From Robertmurraya massiliosenegalensis JC6 (GTDB taxonomy: Bacteria; Bacillota; Bacilli; Bacillales; Cytobacillaceae): DNA of 64,000 nt. Shown piece after piece: positions 1 through 8,928 of this stretch. The notes below the pieces were generated by a model. That model saw only the letters and a list, made by a program, of their open reading frames with translations. It was not told the DNA's origin and did no database searches. Position 1 is the stretch's first letter. Each line of letters begins with the position of its first letter. The translations under genes were made by a program, and so were the position numbers. Where the stretch lies: NCBI RefSeq assembly GCF_000311725.1, contig NZ_HE978516.1, forward strand, positions 152,546-216,545, in the 5' to 3' direction.

Positions 1-44
1 AATTTCTCCGTCTATTTTCCCACTGTACTCTTGCTCTCTGCTGA

Positions 45-73
45 AAAGGGGCTGACGTTTCAGCCAGCCCCTT
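45..73 (-). terminator. Terminator of lipA
   Basis: An inverted repeat (AAGGGGCTG paired with CAGCCCCTT) followed on the minus strand by a T-run lies just after the lipA stop. It is a typical intrinsic terminator. Confidence 0.8.
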
Positions 74-78
74 GCTAT

Positions 79-996
79 TTATGCTTCTTTCGCTTGTTGT
101 TCTGCAAGCATTTGTTTATGCTTAGTTGCTTCATTTACTTGCTCATCAGCATGATAAGAAGAACGAACGAGCGGACCTGCTTCACAATGACTAAATCCTT
201 TACTTAAAGCAATTTCTTTAAGTTCTTGGAACTCATCTGGATGATAATATTTGATAACCGGCAGATGTTTTTTCGTCGGTTGTAAATATTGTCCGATCGT
301 CATGATATCAACGTCATTCGCACGTAAATCATCCATTGTTTCGATAATTTCTTCCTTCGTTTCCCCTAAACCAATCATTAAGCTTGATTTTGTCGGGATG
401 TCCGGATTCATGTCCTTGGCACGCTTTAAAAATTCTAAAGAACGTTCATATTTTGCGCGAGCACGGACTCTTGGTGTCAATCTCTTTACCGTTTCAATAT
501 TGTGGTTTAAGATATCTGGCTTTGCATTCATTAATGTTTCAAGATTTTCATACACACCACCCATATCAGATGGCAGTACCTCAATACTTGTAAAAGGACT
601 TTTTCTTCGAATCGCTCTAACGGTTTCAGCAAATACAGCTGCTCCCCCATCCTTTAAATCATCGCGTGCCACCGCAGTCACAACCACGTGTTTTAAATTC
701 ATTAGAGCTACGGAATCAGCTACTCTCTCGGGTTCTTGCAAATCAAGCTCTGTCGGCAGACCTGTTTTAACTGCACAGAAACGACAAGCTCTTGTACATG
801 TATCTCCTAAAATCATAAAGGTTGCTGTTCTTCTTACAGCCCAGCATTCATGAATATTAGGACATTTCGCTTCTTCACAAACGGTATGAAGGCTTTTCTC
901 ACGCATCATTTTTTTCAAGCCTGTGTAATTCTCATTTGTATTCAACTTTATTTTTAACCACTCAGGTTTACGTAATTGTTCCTGCTTCTGACTCAA
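79..996 (-). CDS. lipA: Lipoyl synthase LipA
   Basis: A radical-SAM enzyme that inserts two sulfur atoms into protein-bound octanoyl groups to make the lipoyl cofactor of GcvH and 2-oxoacid dehydrogenases. Both cluster motifs are visible: the auxiliary [4Fe-4S] ligands C40, C45 and C51 ([12 protein letters not shown]) and the radical-SAM ligands C67, C71 and C74 (CTRACRFC). An RSSYH motif, the Arg-Ser-Ser-Tyr ligand region, is near the C-terminus. At 305 residues it is full length. Translation starts at TTG; the N-terminus (QLRKPEWLK) matches the B. subtilis protein in my memory. It is divergent from lytH, the same arrangement as in B. subtilis. The auxiliary cluster is sacrificed in catalysis, so demand for Suf-built clusters is expected. 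Confidence 0.97.
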   Translation of the reverse strand: MSQKQEQLRKPEWLKIKLNTNENYTGLKKMMREKSLHTVCEEAKCPNIHECWAVRRTATFMILGDTCTRACRFCAVKTGLPTELDLQEPERVADSVALMNLKHVVVTAVARDDLKDGGAAVFAETVRAIRRKSPFTSIEVLPSDMGGVYENLETLMNAKPDILNHNIETVKRLTPRVRARAKYERSLEFLKRAKDMNPDIPTKSSLMIGLGETKEEIIETMDDLRANDVDIMTIGQYLQPTKKHLPVIKYYHPDEFQELKEIALSKGFSHCEAGPLVRSSYHADEQVNEATKHKQMLAEQQAKEA

Positions 997-1269
997 TTTA
1001 ATACACCATCCCTTTAATGATCAGTGTTCAATATGTATCAAAACTACCACTCATGTCACTGTATCATATTCTTAGTAGCACAGACAAGAAAGTTGTTCCT
1101 ATTGGAAAATGATGGTTCATAAGATTACCAATTATTGATATTTATTTATTCCAACCATTGTCACAAACTAAGTTATGTGAATAAACGAGTAGCAACTTTA
1201 TTGACATTATACTGACTCCTTAACTATCGGGATAGCTCGGAAACGACAATTTTTTAGAGGAGGATTCTT

Positions 1270-2256
1270 GTGCGGTATTTTCGATTATTTTTACCTATCA
1301 TGATACTTTCCCTACTTATCAGCACAATACCTGTACATGCGGAAAAGGAAGAAGATATATATAAGCAAAGAATGATACTTTATAAAAAAGTAGAGGCAGT
1401 AACGAATATTCCTTGGTATTACATCGCTGCGGTCGACCAGTATGAACGTAATATTCGTAATGCGAGACGTGATCTTCCAGATACAGATGGCATTATCGGC
1501 ATTTATTTTAAGCCGGAAGAATGGGTAGGTTTATTGAATCCAAATCTTAACGATCAAAATCCCACTTCGATCAAATTTTTTAACGGGTTGGGCTATGATG
1601 GCAATGGAGATGGAAAAGCTGACATTAATAATGAAGAGGATGTTATTCATGCATTTGCCCAATACCTTCTAACCTATGGAGTCGATCATGATAATATCAA
1701 AATTGCCTTATGGGATTATTTTAAGCGTGATAAGACCGTTGGGATTATCATTGATAAGGCAAAAATATATAAGCATTTTGGACGAATTGATCTCGAAGGC
1801 CATGCTTTTCCCCTTCCATTAAGAAGCAATCATAGCTATAAAAATACGTGGGGAGATGCTCGCGGTTGGGGTGGTCGGAGAATTCATGAAGGAACGGATA
1901 TATTTGCTGATTATGGAGTGCCTGTGAGAGCGACCTCATATGGAATCGTGGAGATGAAAGGATGGAACCGTTACGGAGGATGGAGAGTTGGAATTCGTGA
2001 TGTGAATAATAACTATCACTATTTTGCACATCTGAGCGGATTTGCAAAAGAGCTAAAACTCGGTCAAATCGTTGAGCCAGGAATGGTGATTGGTGGTGTG
2101 GGGAGTTCAGGTTATGGACCACCTGGAACATCGGGAAAATTCCCTCCTCACCTTCACTATGGAATGTATAAAGATAACGGATATACAGAATGGTCATTTG
2201 ACCCGTATCCACACTTACGACTTTGGGAAAGACAAGAACGACAAAAATCTCGTTAG
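1270..2256 (+). CDS. lytH: LytH, M23 sporulation peptidoglycan peptidase
   Basis: A secreted M23 (LytM-type) metallopeptidase. In B. subtilis LytH (YunA) trims cortex stem peptides to single L-alanine side chains. Residues 1-24 form a signal peptide. The zinc site of the C-terminal M23 domain is visible as H206-x3-D210 (HEGTD) and H292-x-H294 (HLHYG). Residues 25-180 resemble the N-terminal part of LytH. The start is a GTG with AGAGGAGG seven to eight bases upstream. Length (328 aa) is close to B. subtilis LytH. It is monocistronic, ending at a strong terminator. Expression late in the mother cell is expected from the family, but I did not identify a sigma-K promoter. Confidence 0.9.
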   Translation: MRYFRLFLPIMILSLLISTIPVHAEKEEDIYKQRMILYKKVEAVTNIPWYYIAAVDQYERNIRNARRDLPDTDGIIGIYFKPEEWVGLLNPNLNDQNPTSIKFFNGLGYDGNGDGKADINNEEDVIHAFAQYLLTYGVDHDNIKIALWDYFKRDKTVGIIIDKAKIYKHFGRIDLEGHAFPLPLRSNHSYKNTWGDARGWGGRRIHEGTDIFADYGVPVRATSYGIVEMKGWNRYGGWRVGIRDVNNNYHYFAHLSGFAKELKLGQIVEPGMVIGGVGSSGYGPPGTSGKFPPHLHYGMYKDNGYTEWSFDPYPHLRLWERQERQKSR

Positions 2257-2282
2257 ACACCGTCTGTTTTTAAGACAAAAAT

Positions 2283-2318
2283 TCGGCAAGAGGTTTTATC
2301 ACCTCTTGCCGATTTTTT
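2283..2318 (+). terminator. Terminator between lytH and the symporter operon
   Basis: An 11-bp stem (CGGCAAGAGGT paired with ACCTCTTGCCG) with a TTTATC loop is followed by TTTTTT on the plus strand. A-rich sequence on the other side means it may also serve the converging minus-strand transcript. Confidence 0.88.
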
Positions 2319-2327
2319 GCATTATTT

Positions 2328-2435
2328 TTATTTTGCTTCTTTTGATTTTTTCACTGCATGGAGGATACTTGCACCTAAGCCTCCCCAAATAATGACCATT
2401 CCAACAATCATCATCACAATTGAACTTGCTGACAT
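2328..2435 (-). CDS. MetS-type small subunit of an NSS amino-acid transporter
   Basis: A 35-residue protein with one membrane helix (about residues 5-25, rich in I, V, M and G) and a short lysine-rich cytoplasmic tail ending KKSKEAK. Its ATG shares the last base of the symporter stop codon (TAATG), so it is translationally coupled to that gene. An AAGGGGG ribosome site lies about ten bases upstream. Such mini-subunits (MetS in Corynebacterium MetPS, methionine/alanine import) are encoded directly after NSS-family transporters, which is the basis of the call. The protein is easily missed by gene finders because of its length. Confidence 0.82.
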   Translation of the reverse strand: MSASSIVMMIVGMVIIWGGLGASILHAVKKSKEAK

Positions 2436-3943
2436 TATTTAGAGACCCCCTTTTGTTCTGGTAATGATAATGTACCTTTTTGCCATTTAAATGCGGCAAA
2501 AATGAAGCCTATAATAATAGCTGCTCCTGCTACCACCCAACCAGAGTAAATAATAAAATTTGTCGGATAACCAGCATAATTCTCTTTAATATTTGTAATT
2601 ATGTTTTGAACCATCATTACCCCGAGTACAATCGGAGTAATAATACCTAAACTTATTCTCCACCATGTGCCAATCTGGATGTCAGACATGCTGTTTGCAT
2701 GGTCTTGAATATTCTTAAGTTCTCTCAATACCCAAGCAACGATGATAACCTCGACAAGACCTGCTAACGCAACACCGAATTGGTTGATAAAGTAATCGGC
2801 TGCATCTAAGAAGTTCAACCCGCCTTTAGTCGCAAATAAAATAGAAATTAAAGCTGCTAATCCTCCACCGATTGCAACAGACTTTGTGCGGGAAACTTTA
2901 AACTTATCTTCTACCCCAGCTACAAAAGTTTCTACGATAGAGATTAAAGAAGAAAGTCCGGCAAGTGTTAAGCAGATAAAGAATAAGGAACCAAAGAATC
3001 CATTAAAGGCTGGAAATTGATTAATAATTTCCGGGAAGACAGCAAAGGCTAATAGAACTCCACCTTGTACCACTTCATCAACTGGTACTCCTGCATTTGC
3101 GGCCATAAATCCAAGGGCTGCAAATACACCGATACCTGCAAGTAATTCTACACTTGAATTCGCTAAGCCTGTAATAAAGGCATTATTCGTAATATCTGTT
3201 TTCTTCGGTAAATAACTCGAATACGTAATCATAATCGCAAAGGCAATCGATAAACTGAAGAAAATTTGCCCATAAGCGGCTACCCAAACCTTGGAATTGG
3301 CGATCTGGCTCCAATCAGGCTTGAAGAATGCATCAAGACCTGCTGCAGCTCCATCTAATGTTACAGCTCGAATTACGATAATAAGGAATAAGATAACAAG
3401 TGCTGGAATCATAATTCTGTTTGCAATTTCAATCCCTTTTTTAATCCCTTTAAATAAAACACCGAGTGTAATCGCCCAAACAATGATTAATGGAATGAAT
3501 ACACCTGGAACAATGCCACCAACTACACCTGGATCTGCTGTTTGCAGGTAATCCCCGACAAGGAACCCAACCGTGTCATTTCCCCATTTTTGATTAATGG
3601 AAAAAATCGTATAAGATAATGCCCAAGCAATAATAACTGCATAATAAGTTGCAATTACGAATGAAATAGCCACTTGCCACCAGCCAAGCCACTCCGCTTT
3701 TTTATTCATTCTGGCAAATGTTAATGGTGCAGAGCCGCGATATTTATGTCCGAGTGTAAATTCCATAATAAGCAATGGAATCCCAGCTGTTAATAATGCG
3801 AATAAGTACGGGATAAAAAATGCTCCCCCACCATTTTCATATGCTGTAGCAGGAAAACGCCAAATGTTTCCTAGTCCTACAGCAGAACCAATGGCAGCTA
3901 AGATAAAGCCTGCTCTAGTTCCCCATTGCGGACGATTTTCCAT
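2435..3943 (-). CDS. Sodium-dependent NSS-family amino-acid symporter
   Basis: A neurotransmitter:sodium symporter (SNF/NSS, LeuT fold) of about 502 residues, expected to import an amino acid with Na+. The N-terminus carries the family signature GTRAGFILAAIGSAVGLGNIWRFP in two conserved blocks (helix 1, the Na+ and substrate site), followed by about 11 further hydrophobic helices. I chose the ATG before ENRPQWG because GGAGGTAGAAAGG sits just upstream; the reading frame extends ten codons further without a better site. The overlapping MetS-like gene suggests it is the large subunit of a two-component methionine/alanine-type importer. The actual substrate cannot be read from sequence. Confidence 0.9.
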   Translation of the reverse strand: MENRPQWGTRAGFILAAIGSAVGLGNIWRFPATAYENGGGAFFIPYLFALLTAGIPLLIMEFTLGHKYRGSAPLTFARMNKKAEWLGWWQVAISFVIATYYAVIIAWALSYTIFSINQKWGNDTVGFLVGDYLQTADPGVVGGIVPGVFIPLIIVWAITLGVLFKGIKKGIEIANRIMIPALVILFLIIVIRAVTLDGAAAGLDAFFKPDWSQIANSKVWVAAYGQIFFSLSIAFAIMITYSSYLPKKTDITNNAFITGLANSSVELLAGIGVFAALGFMAANAGVPVDEVVQGGVLLAFAVFPEIINQFPAFNGFFGSLFFICLTLAGLSSLISIVETFVAGVEDKFKVSRTKSVAIGGGLAALISILFATKGGLNFLDAADYFINQFGVALAGLVEVIIVAWVLRELKNIQDHANSMSDIQIGTWWRISLGIITPIVLGVMMVQNIITNIKENYAGYPTNFIIYSGWVVAGAAIIIGFIFAAFKWQKGTLSLPEQKGVSK

Positions 3944-4191
3944 AGTCCTTTCTACCTCCCCATGCGTATCCATCCTTTTTCCCTAATTCAATGAAGAATG
4001 GAAACTTTTTATATTTTCAGATTATTTATTATAACTAAAGCTAGTATAGCTAGTTTTTTTTCATCTGTCAAAACATTATTTTAGGAAAAGTAATAATTTT
4101 TTTAAAAAAATATTTTTTCAGTCAATTATTATCGCAATAAACTTATTTTCATACAACTTGCCTCTCTTAATAAGTCTATTCTTTTATAGAC

Positions 4192-4219
4192 AAAAAAAGA
4201 AGACGAAAAAGTATCGTCT
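4192..4219 (-). terminator. Probable terminator of the NhaC-family gene
   Basis: A short stem (AGACGA paired with TCGTCT) is followed on the minus strand by a run of seven T residues. The stem is only six pairs, so this is a moderate call. Confidence 0.55.
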
Positions 4220-4228
4220 CCTTAATTT

Positions 4229-5791
4229 CTATTCATGTACTTGTGTTTTTTTGCCTAACAGGAAATAAAACACGACTAAAAGAATGGCAACTGTGACAAG
4301 AGCAATGATCGTACTTCCAGTAAACCCGATCAAAACATAGCCAACAGCTGCAATAGCGGCTGAAATAATGGCATATGGCAATTGCGTCAATACATGATCC
4401 ATATGATTTGATCCAGCACCAGTAGATGATAGAATCGTTGTATCAGAAATAGGAGAACAATGGTCTCCGAATACCGCCCCAGCTAAAACAGCAGCCATTG
4501 CCGGCAATAGTAAAGCAACATCTGTTGAAACGGCAATCTCTCCAGCAATCGGTAATAGAATCCCGAATGATCCCCAAGATGTTCCCGTTGAAAAAGCCAT
4601 AATTCCAGCAATCACGAAAAGAATAACCGGTAGGAATGCCGTATTCATTTGTGAGCTCTCCACAATACTTGCCAAATACTTACCTGTTTCAAGTTGACCA
4701 ATAAGATCGACGATGGCCCAAGCAAATAAAAGAATATATACAGCTGGCAACATGGACTTTAACCCTTCAATAATTCCAATTGAAAACGTTTTGCCTGATA
4801 CGCCTTCTTTAATCTTCACTTGGCGAATATACATCAGAATCGTAACTACTAAACCAATTAATCCCCCATAGAGTAGAGAAGCTGAAACATCTGTATTTTC
4901 AAAAATAGCAAGAATGGTTGCCTTTCCTTCTATCGCATTCGCACCAGTCCAAAGCATAGAACCAACAGTTCCAATTATAAGTGCGACAATCGGCCATACT
5001 AGGTCACCTACAGTGCCTGTTGAGCTGACAGGTAAATCCTCTTTCAACTCACCAGGAATCGTTTTTTCTGGATCGTACAACTGACCGCTTGAAATCGCTC
5101 TTTCTTCATGTAGCTTCATCTGACCTATATTAATATTTCGATATATCACAAGGAAAACTATTGCAAAAGATACCCATACATATAAATTCATCGGTATCAT
5201 TTGAATAAAGGCTGAGAAAGGTGTATATTCCGTAATTTGATGGGCTGTGAAAATAGACCCAATAATCGCAATAATATAAGCTCCCCAGCTTGAAATAGGT
5301 GAAATGACACACACAGGTGCAGAAGTAGAATCGATTAAATATGCAAGTTTTGCTCTAGAAACTTTTTGACCATCTGTAATCGGTCTTGATATTTGCCCTA
5401 CAGCAAGTGCATTAAAATAGTCGTCAATAAAAATAACGATCCCTAGAACGGCGCCGACAAGTTGAGCACCTACTCTAGTTTTCACACGCTTCATCGCCCA
5501 CTTACCGAAGGCACGACTTCCACCGGAAATGGAGATGAATGCTGTAATGATTCCCAAAATGAGTAGGAAAAGAATGATATACACATTCCAAGTATTCAGT
5601 TCCCCATCAGAGATAAATATTCCTTTAACTGCCTCAAATGTAATTTGCAAGGTTTCTCCAATCTGAAACTCTGCTAGTAGGAATGCAGCAGCAACAATCC
5701 CCACTCCTAATGACAACAGTACCCTTCTCGTTAAAATAACCATTAAGATGGCTACGATCGGGGGTATTAATGAAAAAATCGTGTTTGACAT
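4229..5791 (-). CDS. NhaC-family transporter under lysine riboswitch control (LysW type)
   Basis: A polytopic membrane protein of 520 residues in the NhaC Na+/H+ antiporter family, with about 12 hydrophobic segments and conserved blocks such as GDHCSPISDTT and CVISPISSWGAYI. Sequence alone would suggest Na+/H+ antiport. The leader, however, holds a lysine riboswitch with an attenuator, and NhaC-like proteins behind L-boxes were proposed to be lysine transporters (LysW). I therefore infer lysine uptake, possibly Na+ coupled. The ATG before SNTIFSLIPP is preceded by GAGGAGGAAG; the open frame runs 47 codons further upstream but has no ribosome site and overlaps leader sequence. The gene is monocistronic. 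Confidence 0.82.
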   Translation of the reverse strand: MSNTIFSLIPPIVAILMVILTRRVLLSLGVGIVAAAFLLAEFQIGETLQITFEAVKGIFISDGELNTWNVYIILFLLILGIITAFISISGGSRAFGKWAMKRVKTRVGAQLVGAVLGIVIFIDDYFNALAVGQISRPITDGQKVSRAKLAYLIDSTSAPVCVISPISSWGAYIIAIIGSIFTAHQITEYTPFSAFIQMIPMNLYVWVSFAIVFLVIYRNINIGQMKLHEERAISSGQLYDPEKTIPGELKEDLPVSSTGTVGDLVWPIVALIIGTVGSMLWTGANAIEGKATILAIFENTDVSASLLYGGLIGLVVTILMYIRQVKIKEGVSGKTFSIGIIEGLKSMLPAVYILLFAWAIVDLIGQLETGKYLASIVESSQMNTAFLPVILFVIAGIMAFSTGTSWGSFGILLPIAGEIAVSTDVALLLPAMAAVLAGAVFGDHCSPISDTTILSSTGAGSNHMDHVLTQLPYAIISAAIAAVGYVLIGFTGSTIIALVTVAILLVVFYFLLGKKTQVHE

Positions 5792-6009
5792 GTTTCTTCC
5801 TCCTCTGAAATTAGAGGGAGCTTGTACATGAATGAATAATTCATCAATTTCGTCATGTACGCTTATAGTTAAAAAACGAATATTCCATGAAGAATGGCGA
5901 TTAGAAATTAATTCCCTCAGACACTTCATCATGTGAAGTATGCTAAGAATTCGTTTTTTAATTAGTCTTCGTACACTGTGAAATCAATGCAGATGGTCCA
6001 ATATAAAAC

Positions 6010-6051
6010 AAAAAAAGAGTAACGATAGAAAAACTCTACCATTACTCTTTG
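6010..6051 (-). terminator. Attenuator terminator of the lysine riboswitch
   Basis: A long hairpin (AAAGAGTAATGGTAGAG paired with CTATCGTTACTCTTT, one or two mismatches) is followed by a T-run on the minus strand. It lies just after the aptamer and about 220 bases before the transporter start, as expected for a transcriptional off-switch. Confidence 0.85.
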
Positions 6052-6077
6052 TTGTAGTAATTCGTTTCTCCATCCGA

Positions 6078-6246
6078 CCTGTAGCTCCCCATTATGGATA
6101 TCCCATAATGACAGTGTTACTCTTATTCAAAGTAACCCCAGTAATAAGTCGCTGACACAACTCTATTACTTCGGCACAATTTCCTTTTAGCTATGCTCAA
6201 CGTTGTCATCCTCACATAGCCTACTTTTAAATTATGCACCTCTACC
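6078..6246 (-). promoter_or_regulatory. Lysine riboswitch (L-box)
   Basis: Read on the minus strand, the conserved L-box blocks occur in order: AGAGGTGC, AGTAGG, GAGGATGA, AAAAGGAAA, TGCCGAAG, CTGGGG, TTTGAATAA, ACACTGTCA and GGGGAGCTAC. Spacing and five-arm architecture fit the class as known from B. subtilis lysC. It is followed by an intrinsic terminator and then the NhaC-family gene. High lysine should stop transcription of the transporter. The gap 5792-6077 contains no gene. Confidence 0.93.
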
Positions 6247-6300
6247 CCACCGAAATGATAAGGTTTATGAAATTATGTTTTTACTATAACATTTAATCAC

Positions 6301-7047
6301 TTATTCGTCTACTGATAATTCGATCGCAGGGACTGCTTCTTGTCCGCCATTATTATAATATAAGGGAACATCCCCTTCTAATATTCCTAAGGCAATAGGA
6401 ATACGTTGTTCTAATGTTGCAACCTCAGTGGCAAACGGGATAATCACCTGAACATTGACCTTCAATCTGATGATTACTTCAATATAAACGTTATTAATGC
6501 CGACTTCCTTAAATTCTGTTTCGATATTTGACTCCATGTCTCCAATCGCCGTGAATTGTACGGGGATTCTCGGCCCCAAATTCCCGAGTAATGCGTTATT
6601 CGTAGCTTGCCCTAGTGGGACATAATAGAGGATACCTTTTCCGTTGTTTGTCTCAATCTGTTCAAATTCAAAATCTGAAATCCTCTGTAGTTCTTCTAAA
6701 TCGCCATCCTCAGCCTTCTTGATATTATTCAAAATCAAACTAGTTGTATCCCTTAGCATGGAATAAATTTTGGCTGTATCAAAGTTTGTGAGAGAGGTTT
6801 CTGTATCCTTTTTGATCACATCATTAATATCAACAACTGACCGCTCTAATAAAGCTTCATTAATGATCAAAGAAGCAATTTGCCTTGTTTGCGATTCTGC
6901 ATAAGACATAAGCGTCGGCTTCAAGCCTTTATTAATGATCCAGAGCCCAGCTATTGTTGAAAAAATAAAGAATACAACCGTAAGAAGTAAGACATATTTG
7001 AACGGCAACGGACCTTTTCGGGGTATCCGACCGCGAAACTTAGCCAA
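6301..7047 (-). CDS. yunB: Sporulation protein YunB
   Basis: A 248-residue protein with a basic N-terminus, one membrane helix (about residues 17-38) and a long extracytoplasmic domain. The segment YVPLGQATNNALLGNLGPRI is typical of the YunB family, which is conserved in endospore formers and mother-cell expressed in B. subtilis; the biochemical role is unknown. I chose a TTG start because AAAGGGGGG lies seven bases upstream; the frame is open 13 codons further without a ribosome site. Its position between lytH and yunC matches B. subtilis apart from the inserted transporter and HD-GYP genes. Confidence 0.87.
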   Translation of the reverse strand: MAKFRGRIPRKGPLPFKYVLLLTVVFFIFSTIAGLWIINKGLKPTLMSYAESQTRQIASLIINEALLERSVVDINDVIKKDTETSLTNFDTAKIYSMLRDTTSLILNNIKKAEDGDLEELQRISDFEFEQIETNNGKGILYYVPLGQATNNALLGNLGPRIPVQFTAIGDMESNIETEFKEVGINNVYIEVIIRLKVNVQVIIPFATEVATLEQRIPIALGILEGDVPLYYNNGGQEAVPAIELSVDE

Positions 7048-7098
7048 AAAAATCCCCCCTTTACAAGCTATATGTATGCTGTACAAAGGGGGACTATC

Positions 7099-8205
7099 TC
7101 AATTAAATGAATCTTTTCTTTGAAATGTTGTATCACAGCCCGTGATGACAACAGAAAGTTCTGCTTCTAGGTTGATCTCATAAGGCGGGACGCTTTGTCC
7201 CTCTTCTTCTAGAATTCTAATAATTGGTCGGTCACTGACATTAATATTTTGTTTCGATACAACGCCTTTACGTCCATCGCTAAGTTCAACTGTAAGTCCA
7301 ACTGGATAAATGGCAATTGCTCGACGAAATGCTTTGACTATTTCTTCGTCAAATAGAGTACCAGCTCCGGCAAATAAGATTTCCAGTCCATTATGAGGTA
7401 ACATTGCTCCACGATAAATCCGATCAGACGTAACAGCATCAAAAACATCGGCCACTGCAATAATTTTTGCATAAGGATGAATCTCTTCTCTTTTTATGCC
7501 ACGAGGATATCCAGAACCATTAAGTCTTTCATGATGTTGATAGGCACAATGGGCGACTATTAATGAAACCGTTGCAACATTACGCAACATTTCGAAGCCA
7601 TCTTCAGCATGCTTTTTAATTTGTTCAAATTCTTCCGCTGTTAACTTCCCTGGCTTAAGCAAAACATCGGTAGGAGTTTTCATTTTTCCCACATCATGAA
7701 GGATAGCACCTAAACCAAGCACTTCTAATTCTTTTGTCGAAAATCCGAGTTCTTTTCCGATCGCTAAAGAATAGAGGGTTACATTAAACGAATGGGTGAA
7801 AATGTAATCATCATAAGCATAAACATCAGATAACAACGATAGTAAGCTATCATTATTCTGGATTTGGGTATGTAATTCTCGAATTACACTCATTAAAGAT
7901 TGGGAAGATTTTTCAATAACGACTGAACTTGGTAAAGTCTTCACGACTCTTATTTGCTCGAATGTATCTTGGATCGATGAAATCGCTTTTGTTTTTAATT
8001 CTCTAGGTATTACTTCCTTGTAACCGATATCATCTGTTCGTGAATCCTTTATATATATAAATGGAATCCCAATATTCAATAACCGTTGAATGAGGCTCTC
8101 TTGTAACTGGACACCTGCACTAAGCAAGACCTGACCTTTATCATTATAGATCGTTCGAGCAAGAATGGCCCCAGATTCCACCGACGATGTTGCTATGTAT
8201 CTCAT
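7099..8205 (-). CDS. HD-GYP domain cyclic-di-GMP phosphodiesterase-like protein
   Basis: A 368-residue cytoplasmic protein. The N-terminal region (about 1-100) is the small domain often preceding HD-GYP modules. The HD-GYP domain carries HSFNVTLYS, the metal motif HDVGK, HAxDG-like KHAEDG, and HHERLNGSGYPRG, the signature of cyclic-di-GMP (or related dinucleotide) hydrolases. All metal ligands appear intact, so activity is plausible. I prefer the ATG of MRYIATS, because the family usually starts there and GGAG is six bases upstream; the frame is open 26 codons further with no ribosome site. It sits between yunB and yunC, where B. subtilis has no such gene. Confidence 0.85.
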   Translation of the reverse strand: MRYIATSSVESGAILARTIYNDKGQVLLSAGVQLQESLIQRLLNIGIPFIYIKDSRTDDIGYKEVIPRELKTKAISSIQDTFEQIRVVKTLPSSVVIEKSSQSLMSVIRELHTQIQNNDSLLSLLSDVYAYDDYIFTHSFNVTLYSLAIGKELGFSTKELEVLGLGAILHDVGKMKTPTDVLLKPGKLTAEEFEQIKKHAEDGFEMLRNVATVSLIVAHCAYQHHERLNGSGYPRGIKREEIHPYAKIIAVADVFDAVTSDRIYRGAMLPHNGLEILFAGAGTLFDEEIVKAFRRAIAIYPVGLTVELSDGRKGVVSKQNINVSDRPIIRILEEEGQSVPPYEINLEAELSVVITGCDTTFQRKDSFN

Positions 8206-8495
8206 CTCAAACTCCATTTCCGCTACTTTTTTATTTATTATTGGCTCTCTTTTCTCAAACGTTGTGCCGTTTAAAGCATTCATTAATTAATAGAAGATCT
8301 ATAGCTTGCATCTTTTTCCCGTGAAATTGGACTAAGTATGAAACGCAGACCGCAGTATTTGGACCACCTACAAAAACCACCATCCGTACAAAAATAACCT
8401 TATTTTTATTCTACCATATCCTTTACATTATAGTCCCTTCATGAGACTTTAGTCCTATTTTTACGCACAATTTGTCAAAACATGTGAGAATATAC

Positions 8496-8531
8496 AAAAA
8501 GTCATCCGTTTACCATCATGGATGACTTTTT
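8496..8531 (-). terminator. Terminator of yunC
   Basis: Perfect inverted repeat AAAAAGTCATCC / GGATGACTTTTT around a 12-base spacer. T-runs on both sides make it potentially bidirectional. The rest of 8206-8549 contains no recognisable gene. Confidence 0.85.
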
Positions 8532-8549
8532 CTCTAAAAATAGAGTCAC

Positions 8550-8852
8550 TTAAACCATTTTTAACAATGCATCTTTTCCAATCATACCTTTGTGAATGCC
8601 TAGCGCTTCCGCTTCATAAGTAACTGATTCAAGCGGCGCTTCTAATAACTGTTCAATCGTCTTTACTCCGACCGCTCGACCTGCGATCACTTTCCTGTCT
8701 TTGAGCTTTTCATTTAATAAAGCGACGTCCAATGCACCGCACATAATATATCCTTTATCATTTGTCACCACAAGTAGATTTGTTTTTGGTAGAACTACAG
8801 ATACGCTTAAAAATGTATGATCTTCAATTTTAATCGGCGATAAATCAATCAT
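8550..8852 (-). CDS. yunC: YunC, DUF1805 family protein
   Basis: A 100-residue cytoplasmic protein of the DUF1805/YunC family, whose function is not established. It is a compact alpha/beta protein with conserved LVVTNDKGYIMCGALDV and AGRAVGVKTIEQLL segments. The start is the ATG of MIDLSPI, eight bases after AAAGGAG; the in-frame TTG six bases earlier is too close to the ribosome site. It stands alone between yunE and the HD-GYP gene. Position and length match B. subtilis. Confidence 0.85.
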   Translation of the reverse strand: MIDLSPIKIEDHTFLSVSVVLPKTNLLVVTNDKGYIMCGALDVALLNEKLKDRKVIAGRAVGVKTIEQLLEAPLESVTYEAEALGIHKGMIGKDALLKMV

Positions 8853-8928
8853 TTTCAACGCTCCTTTCCTCTCTCCTATACTGTATGCTGAGAGTAGGAA
8901 AAGCGTGTAAACAGATTATTGTCTTCTT

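Noticed and set aside
251-853. 200-codon plus-strand frame opposite lipA
   Set aside because: It is antisense to the clearly conserved lipA and has no ribosome site or recognisable product.
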